From: Akebia trifoliata
Lineage: Eukaryota; Streptophyta; Magnoliopsida; Ranunculales; Lardizabalaceae
DNA length: 64,000 nucleotides
Assembly (NCBI GenBank): GCA_017979445.1
Contig: CM030715.1
Location: forward strand, 27,567,169 to 27,631,168
Reading direction: 5' to 3'
The notes under the pieces were generated by a model. The model was not told the DNA's origin. It made no database searches and saw only the letters and a list, made by a program, of their open reading frames with translations. Shown one piece after another: positions 24,020-34,115 of this stretch. Within the stretch, counting starts at the first letter, position 1; each line of letters begins with the position of its first letter. The translations under genes were made by a program, and so were the position numbers.

Positions 24020-24239
24020 GGATCATCAAATCGATTGGTTCCACATAGAAGTTGAGTCGAGTTTTAAAACTGTGACTACATGTGCAATTAATCTTTTCAA
24101 TTTTAAAAGAAAAACAAAAATTCATATTCTCCTGAAAAACAATTCCTTCGAATGCTTTAATGTTTTTTTTTTTTTTTTTTTTGCCACTACTTACTTTATT
24201 TATTATTATGGGAACACATGATTTTAATGTGCAAGGGAA

Positions 24240-24640
24240 ATCAAATGAAACACGCCCAAGGCTCACACAGAACCGATTTTGTCCCTGAGTTAATCACCCA
24301 TGGCCCTAAGGTTTTGTTTTTGGACTTTTACACCAAAAAGGCCTCTGTACCAAGTAAGGTTCAGTTTGCCACTTATGAATACTTCAAATTCCTACTCTTG
24401 GGTGATGTGGGACTAAACCCATCACCTCGTGTCATGCTATCTTCAGCAGTGGATTACTATATTCACCCCCTTAGCAAGGCATACGTTCACGTGTGCACAA
24501 GGTGATCCCCCCATCACGCAAGCATCGGGTTCTGATACCATTTATCATGCCCCGACCCACACATTATTGATATTATCCCTAAGTTAACCACCCATGGGTC
24601 CAAAGTTTTGTTCTTGGGCTTTTACACTCAAAAAGGTCAC
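24240..24640 (-). mobile_element. TRIM-like miniature LTR element
   Basis: Two direct repeats match: 24265-24345 (GTCCCTGAGTTAATCACCCA, then GGACTTTTACACCAAAAAGG) and 24565-24640 (ATCCCTAAGTTAACCACCCA, then GGGCTTTTACACTCAAAAAG). Just inside the right repeat, GGGTTCTGATACCA (24527-24540) is the reverse complement of TGGTATCAGAACCC, a primer-binding site for initiator-Met-type tRNA. Direct terminal repeats, a PBS, and only about 90-280 bp between them with no coding region fit a TRIM in minus orientation. The right repeat looks cut short, next to MITE copy B. Confidence 0.55.
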
Positions 24641-24668
24641 AAATAAGACATTTCCATTGCTTAATTTT

Positions 24669-25014
24669 GAGAACTGCTATTGGCACCCCATCCTTTACTT
24701 ATCGCGCTCCAATTAAAAATAAAGGAAAAAAGTGAATGGTTGAAAATAAGTAAAAGTCAGGGTGTCAATAGAAGCTCTCTCATTATTTTATTTTATTTTT
24801 ATAGATTTTTATTTCTTGGGATTAGGATTTTATATGAGCCTAATCATAATTATAAATATCTAATGAAATTGTTGGAACGAGTGTAAGAATGTTTTGTAAT
24901 GGTGAGATTATAATCTGAACCAAACCTTGATAATGTATTGAAGAGTGTGTTTTAAAACCTTTAATTGGGGTGTGATACATAATTTAAGAAATTAGGTTGC
25001 CAATAGTAGCTTTC
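24669..25014. mobile_element. GGCACCCCAACTTTTACT-TIR MITE, copy B
   Basis: It begins GAGAACTGCTATTGGCACCC, has the internal inverted copy GTCAGGGTGTCAATAGAAGC at about 24752, and ends GGTTGCCAATAGTAGCTTTC. The order of blocks (GAGCCTAATCATAATTATAA, ATGTTTTGTAATGGTGAGAT, TTAATTGGGGTGTGATA) is the same as in copies A and C. Confidence 0.7.
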
Positions 25015-26660
25015 CAAATTTTATGTCTCACAAATGATCTATTTTCTTTATCAACTTTTTATATATTTTTCATGATGGACAGAACTTTAGCAGGAATAAA
25101 ATAATACCTAAATCTTCTAGGATTCATTGTTTTGATTAATTAAATTTTTTATTTTATTTTATCATTTAATAAATTAAAATAAAATTATTTTTTCTCTCCA
25201 CACAAATAATTATAAAAATGACAAAAGAAAGCTACATAGGTTCTACTTTCGGGTACAGTCCTTAGGTCCAATCAATGGACCCACACCAGCTTAGGCCAGA
25301 TTTGTTATAATAATCAAACTATTTCCAAAATAAATTGCACATGGACGTTCGACCTCTAGATGCTTTGCATGTGTTTGACTGAAGATGACATGAGAGTGAG
25401 ACTTCAAAGCAATTATTTAAACTTAATCCAAATCCTTTGAAGATCACAAAACGAGTTCAAAGGAAATTATTATTTACTATATATATTATTCAATTATTAG
25501 ATAGTTTCCGTGCAAGGCATGATTAGATGTTTGAATAATGCATCTAAAGTGCATGATTAAAGGATTAGACCCATAGTTTTAAAACTCCACGAGTTGACTC
25601 TATTGAATTTTGAGGTGTCTCGGTCTTCAAATCCAATAAAATCAATTTTCAAGTCAACTCAGCAAATCATCAAATCAAGTTGGTCCAGTTGGCTTGAAGA
25701 AATTCAATAATACAATTTTTTTTTTTTTTTTTCGCTGAGAAAAAAAATATTATTAAAATTAAAAATATATTTTTATTTGATTCGATGGACATTCGAATTG
25801 AGTTCTAGAATATTTATGTTCTAAAGCAAGGTAAACCATGATTACCATTTAGTAACCAAGGTTTAGTGAGATCATTCTTGGGTCATTGTATCATCATACA
25901 AAGGTGATTAGTTAATTTTTTAAAGTTTCTATCAAAGATTTTCCATCACATCTTTGAATATCTTTTCTTTTGTTGAGTTCCCACTTTAAGACTAATCGAC
26001 AAATTGTTAATTAATTTTTTTGTATCACCTAAGAAGAAATGATTTTCTTCATTTTCTCGAAGCGTGTTCCTATCTTCTTTGCATGATTTGATTAGGAAAA
26101 CGAAAGCTTGTAATGTGATTGGTAATGGGAAATCTATCACAAAGTTTAATTGAATTTTCTTCAAAAGAATTCACGGACAAGACTTGTCAAAGATTTGGAT
26201 TAATCCTTGAGTTGACATATATACATTTATATATCAATTGTCTTAAGATTGTATATTCTTTACATGGTGCATGATAATGAAAGAATGCAATATTGTGGTA
26301 ACAAAAATTTCTAAGATGATGTGTTATTCCTAATTGAATTTTCTTTTGAAAGCTATTCATGAACAACTCATCGGATATCTTTCACAAATTTGGATTATTC
26401 GTGTTGAAATGATTTCAGACCTACTGGTGATTCAATTGTTATCGTTTTGCCACATGAGTTGGGCAATATGTAGTAGGTTAAAGACAATATCACTATCTAA
26501 TCTTGTTGATTAGAAATCGACAAGGGTGGGGGCAATATCATTGGCACCCCATGAAATTTTCTTTGTTTTTTTTTTTTTCTTTTTAAAAGTTTGGATTTAT
26601 TCAAAGTGATTTTCGAACCAAGCATTATTGATCCAAAAAGGATATTTTGAGCAGTAAAAC
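25015..26660. other. Intergenic DNA with two further copies of the 21.5 kb dispersed repeat
   Basis: No gene is present. Copies of the repeat described at 21465 lie at about 26100-26220 (GCTTGTAATGTGATTGGTAA) and 26275-26420 (CTATTCATGAACAACTCATC). A T-run occurs at about 25714-25732. The rest is AT-rich without recognised ends. Confidence 0.5.
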
Positions 26661-26671
26661 TGGCAATTTCC

Positions 26672-28705
26672 CACTTTTTAGTGTTGAACCATTTTTCCGT
26701 ACTCTCCGACTTCTCTCATTATAATAGTAAAAAGGTAATTTAACTCATTTTGATCAAATGAGGCAACTCCGTCGATAGACACGACTACACATGACATGAC
26801 ATCTTAAAATCATTGTTTAATAGACACACCTTTTCTTCACTCCTCTAGATTCATAGTCTAGATCAAATTTAAAAAAAATTAGAAAAAAAAACATTTTTCA
26901 ACCTGATTAAATACTTTGAAAATGATAGTCACCATACCCTCAAATTTAAATGAATTAATTTTAGTGTCGAACCACTTATACATACTCTTTGACTGCTCTT
27001 AGTATAATAGTACAAAGGTAATTCAACTCATTTTGATCAAATGAGGCAACTCCGTATGTAGACGACTACACATGACATGACATCTTAAAACCATTGTTTA
27101 ATAGACACACCTTTTCTAATTTTCTAAAAATATTCATAACAAAAAAACAATTTTCAACGTGATTAAATACTTTGAAAACGATAGTCACCATACGCTCAAA
27201 TTTAAATGAATTAATTTTAGTGTCGAACCACTTTTACGTATTCTCCGACTTCTCATTATAATAGTACAAAGGTAATTTAACTCATTTTGATCAAATGAGG
27301 CAACTCCATATGTAGACGACTACACATGACATGGCATCTTAAAACCATTGTTTGATAGACACACCTTTTCTAATTTTCTAAAAAAATTCATAAAAAAAAA
27401 AAACCAATTTTCAACCTGATTAAATACTTTGAAAACGATAGTCACCGTACCCTCAAATTTAAATGAATTAATTTTAGTATTGAACCACTTTTACGTACTC
27501 TCCGACTTCTCTCATTATAGTAGTACTAAGGTAATTTAACTCATTTTGATCAAATGAGGCGATTCCGTATGTAGATGACTACACATGACATGACATCTTA
27601 AAACCATTGTTTAATAGACACACCTTTTCTAATTTTCTAAAAAAATTCATAAAAAAACAATTTTCAACCTGATTAAATACTTTGAAAGCGATGGTCACCA
27701 TACCCTCAAATTTAAATGAATTAATTTTAGTGTCGAACCACTTTTACGTACTCTCTGACTTCTCTCATTATAATAGTACAAAGGTAATTTAACTCATTTT
27801 GATCAAATGAGGCAACTCCATATGTAGATGACTACACATGACATGGCTTCTTAAAACCATTGTTTAATAGACATACCTTTTCTAATTTTCTAAAAAAATT
27901 CATAAAAAAAAATAATTTTCAACCTGATTAAATACTTTGAATGAATATTAGTGTCGAACTACTTTTACGTACTCTCCGACTTCTCTCATTATAATAATAC
28001 AAAGGTAATTTAACTCATTTTCATCAAATGAGGCAACTCCGTATGTAGACGACTACACATGACATGACATCTTAAAACCATTGTTTAATAGACACACCTT
28101 TTCTAATTTTCTAAAAAAATTCATAAAATAAACAATTTTCAATCTGATTAAATACTTTGAAAGCAATAGTCACCATACCCTCAAATTTAAATGAATTAAT
28201 TTTAGTGTCGAACCACTTTTACGTACTCTCCGACTTCTCTCATTATAATAGTACAAAGGTAATTTAACTCATTTTGATCAAATGAGGCAACTCCATATGT
28301 AGATGACTACACATGACATGGCTTCTTACAACCATTGTTTAATAGACATACCTTTTCTAATTTTCTAAAAAAATTCATAAAAAAAACAATTTTCAACCTG
28401 ATTAAATACTTTGAATGAATATTAGTGTCGAACTACTTTTACGTACTCTCCGACTTCTCTCATTATAATAATACAAAGGTAATTTAACTCATTTTGATCA
28501 AATGAGGCAACTCCGTATGTAGACGACTACACATGACATGACATCTTAAAACCATTGTTTAATAGACACACCTTTTCTTCACTCCTCTAGATTCATGGTA
28601 TAGATCAAATTTTAAAAAAATTAGAATTTTTTTTTTTCAACCTGATTAAATACTTTGAAAATGGTAGTCACCATACCCCCAAATTTAAATGAATTAATTT
28701 TGTGT
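26672..28705. repeat. Eight-copy tandem array, about 254-bp unit with 220-bp variants
   Basis: The anchor ATGAGGCAACTCC (slightly varied) occurs with GGC at 26762, 27045, 27299, 27558, 27811, 28032, 28286 and 28506, giving spacings 283, 254, 259, 253, 221, 254 and 220. Units contain ACTCTCCGACTTCTCTCATT, TAATTTAACTCATTTTGATC, GACTACACATGACATGACAT and CAACCTGATTAAATACTTTG. The shorter spacings come from loss of about 34 bp around ATAGTCACCATACCCTCAAA. The first and last units share a segment (TTCTTCACTCCTCTAGATTC) absent from the inner ones. No unit is open in a conserved frame. It is a small satellite-like array with no recognised function. Confidence 0.95.
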
Positions 28706-29146
28706 CTTGGTCAAGTCACGTTCTCTGAAAAAGTAGCATCCACCATCCTTTTTTCCAAGTAAATATAAATGGGAGGTAGGGTCTAAACTTTTTCATATCT
28801 TGAATTATGTGGACTATCGATCATAAAAATATTATGTGGATATGACAATTGGTACTTTCAATTACAAGAGCAAACATTTTTTTATCTCGTGAAGGGAGGC
28901 TTAGATCCGACAAATTGAATTACTACAAGTGGTGATCCAACGTGCCACTCTTCCACAAAAAAAATCACTAAAAATATCATTTGCTCGAAAAATTATTTGA
29001 ACCACAATTTCATTCTTGAAAAAGTTATCAAATAATGTTACTAATTTTCACAAAAATAACTTTAATAATGGCATCTTTATCAAAATTCTTAATGTGACAA
29101 TAATGATGTTATAATGTCTCTTCTGAATTCTGCTTTTATATCTAGT

Positions 29147-29881
29147 TGGGGTGTCATTGGGTGCCCATTTAATGGAATCAAAAATCCTGATTTTGGATTC
29201 TTATTTTTAACACCCGATTAGAGTCAAGTCTATAAGGAATCGAATTGAATAAGAACTGGATCGGAACTAATAGGTTCTACTTGATGGCTATCCGCGGGTA
29301 TCTGAAATCGATTTGTTTTACAATTTTCTCAAATTATAAATATTGAAAGTTTTCCTACCTTTTAAAGTTAATAGATATTATGTACTTTTTTTTTTTTTTT
29401 CATGTTTTCATATAAATTGTGGATTCTAATTTAAAATGTCATTTCTTATAAGTTTATTACTTTTAAAAAGATGGATTTTGATTTTTGAAAAAAAGCTAAC
29501 TCATATATTTGTTAGATAAATTTGTAATTATGTTATTGATGTTTTTATTATAAATGATGTATTGTGTTTTTGAATCGTATTTCTTTTTGAAATAATTTGT
29601 AAATGATGATTTATTTATTTATTTTTGTATTTTATGATTAAAAAACACTAACTTATAAATAAAATTGAATGCTAACATTAGTTGATCGGGATTTTTTTAT
29701 CTCATCCATTTATTAAGAACTGAAACCAATGGATACAATTTGTTTTTAGCGATTCTGTTTCTGATTCCACTACTTTTAAAGTTAAAATCAGAACCTATAA
29801 GAACTGAAATCGAACAAATATGATGGTTCTAGTTCTAAAAATCTTCGGAACCAAATCGAAATTGCCTCATTGACACCGCTA
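29147..29881. mobile_element. hAT-like non-autonomous element
   Basis: Left end TGGGGTGTCATTGGGTG and right end CATTGACACCGCTA are inverted versions of a terminus common to plant hAT-type elements (GGTGTCAATGG). Flanks carry ATATCTAGT (29138-29146) and ATATCTACT (29882-29890), a candidate 8-9 bp target duplication with one mismatch. The body holds repeated GAACTGAAATCGAA-type text and no transposase. Confidence 0.6.
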
Positions 29882-29887
29882 ATATCT

Positions 29888-30180
29888 ACTAGTAGCTTGC
29901 ATGTGCAAACACACATGTATTACAAAAATTAGGTTTTATGCAAGATTTAAAAAAATTATAATTATTTTTAAAATCTATTTCATTTTTTTTAACTAGATAA
30001 TCTAATTGTGTATCATATTTTAGCATTTAATATATTTGTAATTTGAAATATTAATAAATTGATTTTGAAGATAGCATAATAAAAAAAGAATATTTTTATA
30101 ATTTAAGAAAAATAATTAAATTGGTTATAGGGGTAGAGAGATTGTAAAGGCTTTTTTGTAATTTAAAATATTAACTACAC
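29888..30180 (-). mobile_element. Helitron-like 3' end, reverse orientation
   Basis: ACTAG is followed by a hairpin (CATGTG, loop CAAACA region, CACATG) and then ATTACAAAAATTAGG, as at 3152. On the minus strand this reads hairpin, spacer, CTAG|T, the Helitron 3' signature. The terminus overlaps the candidate target duplication of the neighbouring hAT-like element. No RepHel gene is in the window. Confidence 0.5.
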
Positions 30181-30330
30181 GAATATTGAAGATAACTTGT
30201 AGAAGGTGCCACTTAGCAAGCATGAGGAGTCCCATGATCTAGGTTCAAACACCGTAGAACCACTTTCACATCCATTAACCACCAATCCTAGGCTTGTTAA
30301 GCCAAAAAAAAAAAAAAAAAAAAAAAGAAA
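30180..30330 (+). mobile_element. tRNA-derived SINE-like element with poly-A tail
   Basis: GATCTAGGTTCAAACACC (about 30236) matches a Pol III B box, with a weak A-box-like GGTGCCACTTAGCAAG upstream. The body (CCATTAACCACCAATCCTAG) is followed by about 23 A (30303-30325). Size and order (Pol III boxes, body, A tail) fit a SINE. No clear target duplication was found. Confidence 0.45.
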
Positions 30331-31575
30331 AAAAATTAATGCACATATGTTTCGGGGAGAGATTTAAAAAATAAAAATTTAATTAGAGAATTGGTTAGCA
30401 CAAGTTTGTTGTGTTTTACAATATGCGAGAAGTAATTCACTTAGTATTGATTCATGATTTGATTTAGCATAAACAAATCTAATAACATAGGTCTGGATCA
30501 TGAGTTTTTTCATGATTCATTTTTCAAAATTCATCCGATCTTAATCGTTTAAAATTTATATAATCATATCACTTCAATAGTCTTTTTTCCCCTCAATACA
30601 ATTGTGAGCTAGCTGTTTTTCCTTGGTTACATTTCGTTAAATTTTTCTCATTTAAGATTATCTATTTCTATATAAATTTTATTAGGATTTTTATAATCAT
30701 AATTAAGAGAATCAATTATTCCCGACGATTTAGAATAAAAAATAATGGTTATAATAAGAAAGAATAAGCCTTGGCACTTCTTGAAAAGGAAGAATGTAAG
30801 ATGTTTCCAAATCCAAGTGGAAGTGGAAGTAAGCTTTTCTATGTTTTTAGTTATTTCTAGAAATGATGGCTAATTACAATGATTCATGTGATAAAGAACA
30901 TTAATTGCTAGTACAAAGAAGGTCTACTTAGATGATGAAATTTGATAAACCATCAGACTATGAGAATCTTCTCTTTAATAATGACAAGTAAAACTCCACG
31001 GAGGAAGTAAATGAAAAAAGCAAATTATGGATCCTATCAACCTTCTAATAAGAACACACTTAGAAAGATTCATGGAGAAGTTGCCAATACTATGGGAAAT
31101 TCATTAAGAAAAGAGTCCCACTAGCCTTACTAAGTTAATAGGGGATTTCACCTTTGTGGCATCCGAAAAATGATTTGATGCTTCAAGGTTGTAGAGGCAC
31201 AAAATTCATCTATGAACTCCAAAATATATATAAACCTTGGATCAAGTCTAAAAAAAATTCTTTTTTTTATTTTTTATTGTTGTTGTTTGTTGTTGAGTTT
31301 TCGATGAAATTTAGAGGATTGTGGTGTTGGATTGTTAATGTGCTAATCCATTTGAGCAAAACAATGCTAGTAAGGAAAGTGTTTTGCTTGAAAAAAAATT
31401 GAGATCTTCCTCGAAGCTTATGTACAATAATCATTGGAATAATTTCATTCCCCTCATCAGTTCCTCCAACAAAAATCAAGTTCAACTTTTGAAGGGGGTA
31501 GGCCACTTCAAAATTTTGAAGGAACCCTCCTCGTTACAAGACATGTGGCATTTTGAATTTATTTCACACCCCTAC
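30331..31575. other. Intergenic DNA, nothing recognisable
   Basis: AT-rich with short open frames on both strands. None shows a domain or conserved motif. The stretch 31150-31560 keeps overlapping ORFs of about 80 codons that begin at non-conserved starts and contain low-complexity N/K runs. Confidence 0.45.
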
Positions 31576-31832
31576 CACAATGTGAAAAAAATCCGAATTT
31601 CATAAAATTCAATGGACCAAGGGGTCGAATTTTTCATTGTCAATTTTTTTTTTCAACAGGTTGAAACTGTCAAATTAATAAAGGATGAGAAAAATTTGAC
31701 AGCTCTAAGTCGTCAAATCTGAGAACATCAAGAATTTCAACGATCCTAGACCGTCAAAATTCAGTTTCTAAAATTCATAAGCCTTGGCCTGTCATTTTTT
31801 TCTGTTAAATTTTCCAATTTTCACGTAGTGTA
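31576..31832. mobile_element. ACAATGTGAAAA-TIR element, copy 2 of 3
   Basis: The element is bounded by CACAATGTGAAAA and TTTTCACGTAGTGTA. The internal blocks match copy 1 in the same order (GGACCAAGGGGTCGAAT, GAAACTGTCAAATTAATAAA, CAACGATCCTAGACCGTCAA). The first palindrome is degraded (GACAGCTCTAAGTCGTC). Confidence 0.7.
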
Positions 31833-32024
31833 TATTTCCACTAAAATTTGGAATACTACCAAGAAAATGCCACATGTAATCCAATAGAGTGGCTTCCTTC
31901 AAAATTTTGAAGCAGCCAACCCGCTTCAAAGTTTTTTCCTCAAAAACCTACTTGAAAATGACAAATTAACTTAATGCTTGGTAAACAACTGACAATGTTT
32001 TATCTTATATGACAAAAAAAATTT

Positions 32025-32205
32025 GAAATTGACTGATTTTTTTGTGACAATAATCTCTATGGTGAGGAGATCATCCTCACAAAAAATCAACCAATTCTAG
32101 AACTTCTAACCCTATGAAAAATGATTACAAATTAAGAATAAATATGAATGATCCACGATTCTTTAACTTATAAGCTGGGGCTAGTAATTTCAGAATAAGA
32201 GCCAC
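32025..32205. mobile_element. ATCCTCACAAAAAATCA foldback family, copy 1
   Basis: GAGGAGATCATCCTCACAAA and the following AATCAACCAATTC, then GATCCACGATTCTTTAACTT and a closing TTTCAGAATAAG, recur at 37010-37240 and 37340-37510. These are short, AT-rich copies with partial internal inverted symmetry (TTTTTTTGTGACAATAATCT). Confidence 0.5.
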
Positions 32206-32840
32206 CACTAAGCCAATGCATTTGTCCTATATATATATATTGTAAAATAATCTTATTTCATCTTTTAGTAGTAAAGACTACAAATAAAAAAAAAATAAAA
32301 AAAAAAATAAAAACCTTGAATATTGAATATCATGTAGATCTAATGTACACTGATTAAATAAAAATTGGACATTTATACCAATTGAGAGGAAGGTTATGAG
32401 GAGTCAAATTCTTGTAACCCCTATCCGTAGTCTACATGTGATCTTGGGATTCACATCAATATTTTTCAAATAAATAGTACCTTAGCTTTTTTCAAATAGT
32501 ATCTTTAACTTCCACAATTAATTGTAAGTGTGGGAGAATATTCACATGCTATTATAAACAAAATCAACTCGAATACCAAATTCTAAGATCAGAATATAGG
32601 CAATAATCACATTCTAAAATCCAAATAAATTATAAAACATCGACCAAGGTAGCATTGGCAACATATTTAGGGGCCCTCATCCCATTTTCCGATGCTTGAA
32701 AGAGATTTTGGCACTGAAATTAATAACCGCTGATTTTGAAAGCTATCAATCAAATCCGAAACTATATCTTCTTTTTTTTTTTTTCAAAACTGATTTAGAC
32801 CATGAGTTTTACATTATAATCCTACCCTCATATATTTCTA

Positions 32841-33040
32841 AGGCCCATTAATGTTCTTCATAACGAAGGTTGCTTCTCACCAAATGAACAACGCTACTTG
32901 GATAGAACCTAATTCATAACGAAAGTTGCTTCTCACCATATGAACATCCGTACTCAGATCCTAAATCAAAGGCCCATTAACGTTATTTATAACGAAAGTT
33001 GCTTTTCACCAAATGAGCATCCCTAGTTAGATCCTAAAAG
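32841..33040 (+). repeat. Three-copy imperfect tandem repeat
   Basis: CATAACGAARGTTGCTTCTC (start about 32859, 32913, 32989) is repeated three times with ACCAAATGAACATCC after it. The first and third units are preceded by AAGGCCCATTAA. Unit lengths are uneven (about 54 and 76 bp). Non-coding. Confidence 0.75.
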
Positions 33041-33625
33041 CACCTATGTATATATATCAAGACAACCAATTGAAACCATGAATATTCCATTGTGCCATGC
33101 TACAATGACACGTTGTACCACTCAAAATAGCATTGTACCTGCAAAGAACCCTCGATTTTCCTAGAACATGCATCTATGGTTTTTTTTTTTTTTTTTCACT
33201 CAATTAGGTACACTCTCATAGCTACTTCAAGTGACTTTAATAATTTTCTATTCCACTAAAAGTGCTTTCAACAAAAGAATACTTCCATTGAGTCAAACCC
33301 TTCCTCAACGGTGTTAGAGTTAAGGCCCCATAAATAAAGATAGAATCTATATAATCCCCCTCCCCTAAAGAATGGTTCTGATTCAATGTCGCATCCATCT
33401 CAAGGAATAATTTTAATTTTATTGTCTTTTCTTTTTTATCTTTTTTTTGATAATACCCTACCAACTTTATTGTCTTTTTTTTTCTCATATTTCTTTAATA
33501 ATACTTTTCAATTTTATTGTATTTATTCTTTTACCTCATTTTCAATAATACCCTTACAATTTTATTGTTTTTCTTCTTTTACCCCTTAACCTCAAAAAGG
33601 ATGATGGTGTTGTAGACGGGCAAAC

Positions 33626-33700
33626 TCTACTCTATATATTAAAACACAACAATGAGCCCTACTCTCAACATCTCCCACATAAAGGGTTTTGAAATTTAAT
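33626..33700 (+). mobile_element. Possible Helitron 5' terminus
   Basis: TCTACTCTATATATTAAAAC resembles the TC-starting 5' end of many plant Helitrons (TC, then CTATATATTAAAA). It is weak evidence alone: no matching hairpin/CTAG end was located downstream before the WSD gene. Confidence 0.25.
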
Positions 33701-33897
33701 CTCAATAAGAATCTCAATGATAAATTTTAATTTTATTGAATTTCCTTTTTAGAAAAATACTCTTCCAATTTTACATTTTTATCCTTCAACCCCTCTATTT
33801 CATAACACTTCTTTTATCTTTATTGTCTTTCCTCCACAATCATTTTTCAATAACACCCATGTCTATTGGCACGAGGAGCCAACTTGAGTCTATCGAA

Positions 33898-33898
33898 G

Positions 33899-33966
<68 letters not shown>
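33898..33966. repeat. Compound (AT)n(AG)n microsatellite
   Basis: About 13 AT units pass directly into about 21 AG units. It lies just beyond the putative poly-A signal of the minus-strand WSD gene. Confidence 0.95.
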
Positions 33967-33968
<2 letters not shown>

Positions 33969-33970
<2 letters not shown>

Positions 33971-33974
33971 TATT
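33969..33974 (-). terminator. Putative AATAAA poly-A signal of WSD gene
   Basis: TTTATT on the + strand reads AATAAA on the minus strand, about 140 bp after the WSD stop codon, a normal distance for a plant 3'UTR. Confidence 0.45.
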
Positions 33975-34115
33975 TATCACAAAGAGGCTAAATTTATAAC
34001 CTTAGCGTCGCAAACCCCATAGCATCTATCATTACAGAGACATATAAATATAGAAGGGAAGAAGGATCCCATTGGACAAATATTGCATCAAATACATTAA
34101 TGGGTAGCAAGTTTT

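Noticed and set aside
24218..24505. 95-codon ORF
   Set aside because: It lies across the TRIM-like direct repeat and its internal region, with no motif; explained by the element.
26672..28705. CRISPR-like appearance of evenly spaced repeats
   Set aside because: Units are about 250 bp and identical throughout, with no short repeats separated by unique spacers, and the host is a plant nucleus.
33736..33999. ORF ending in IYIYIYIYRERERE
   Set aside because: Created by the (AT)n(AG)n microsatellite.
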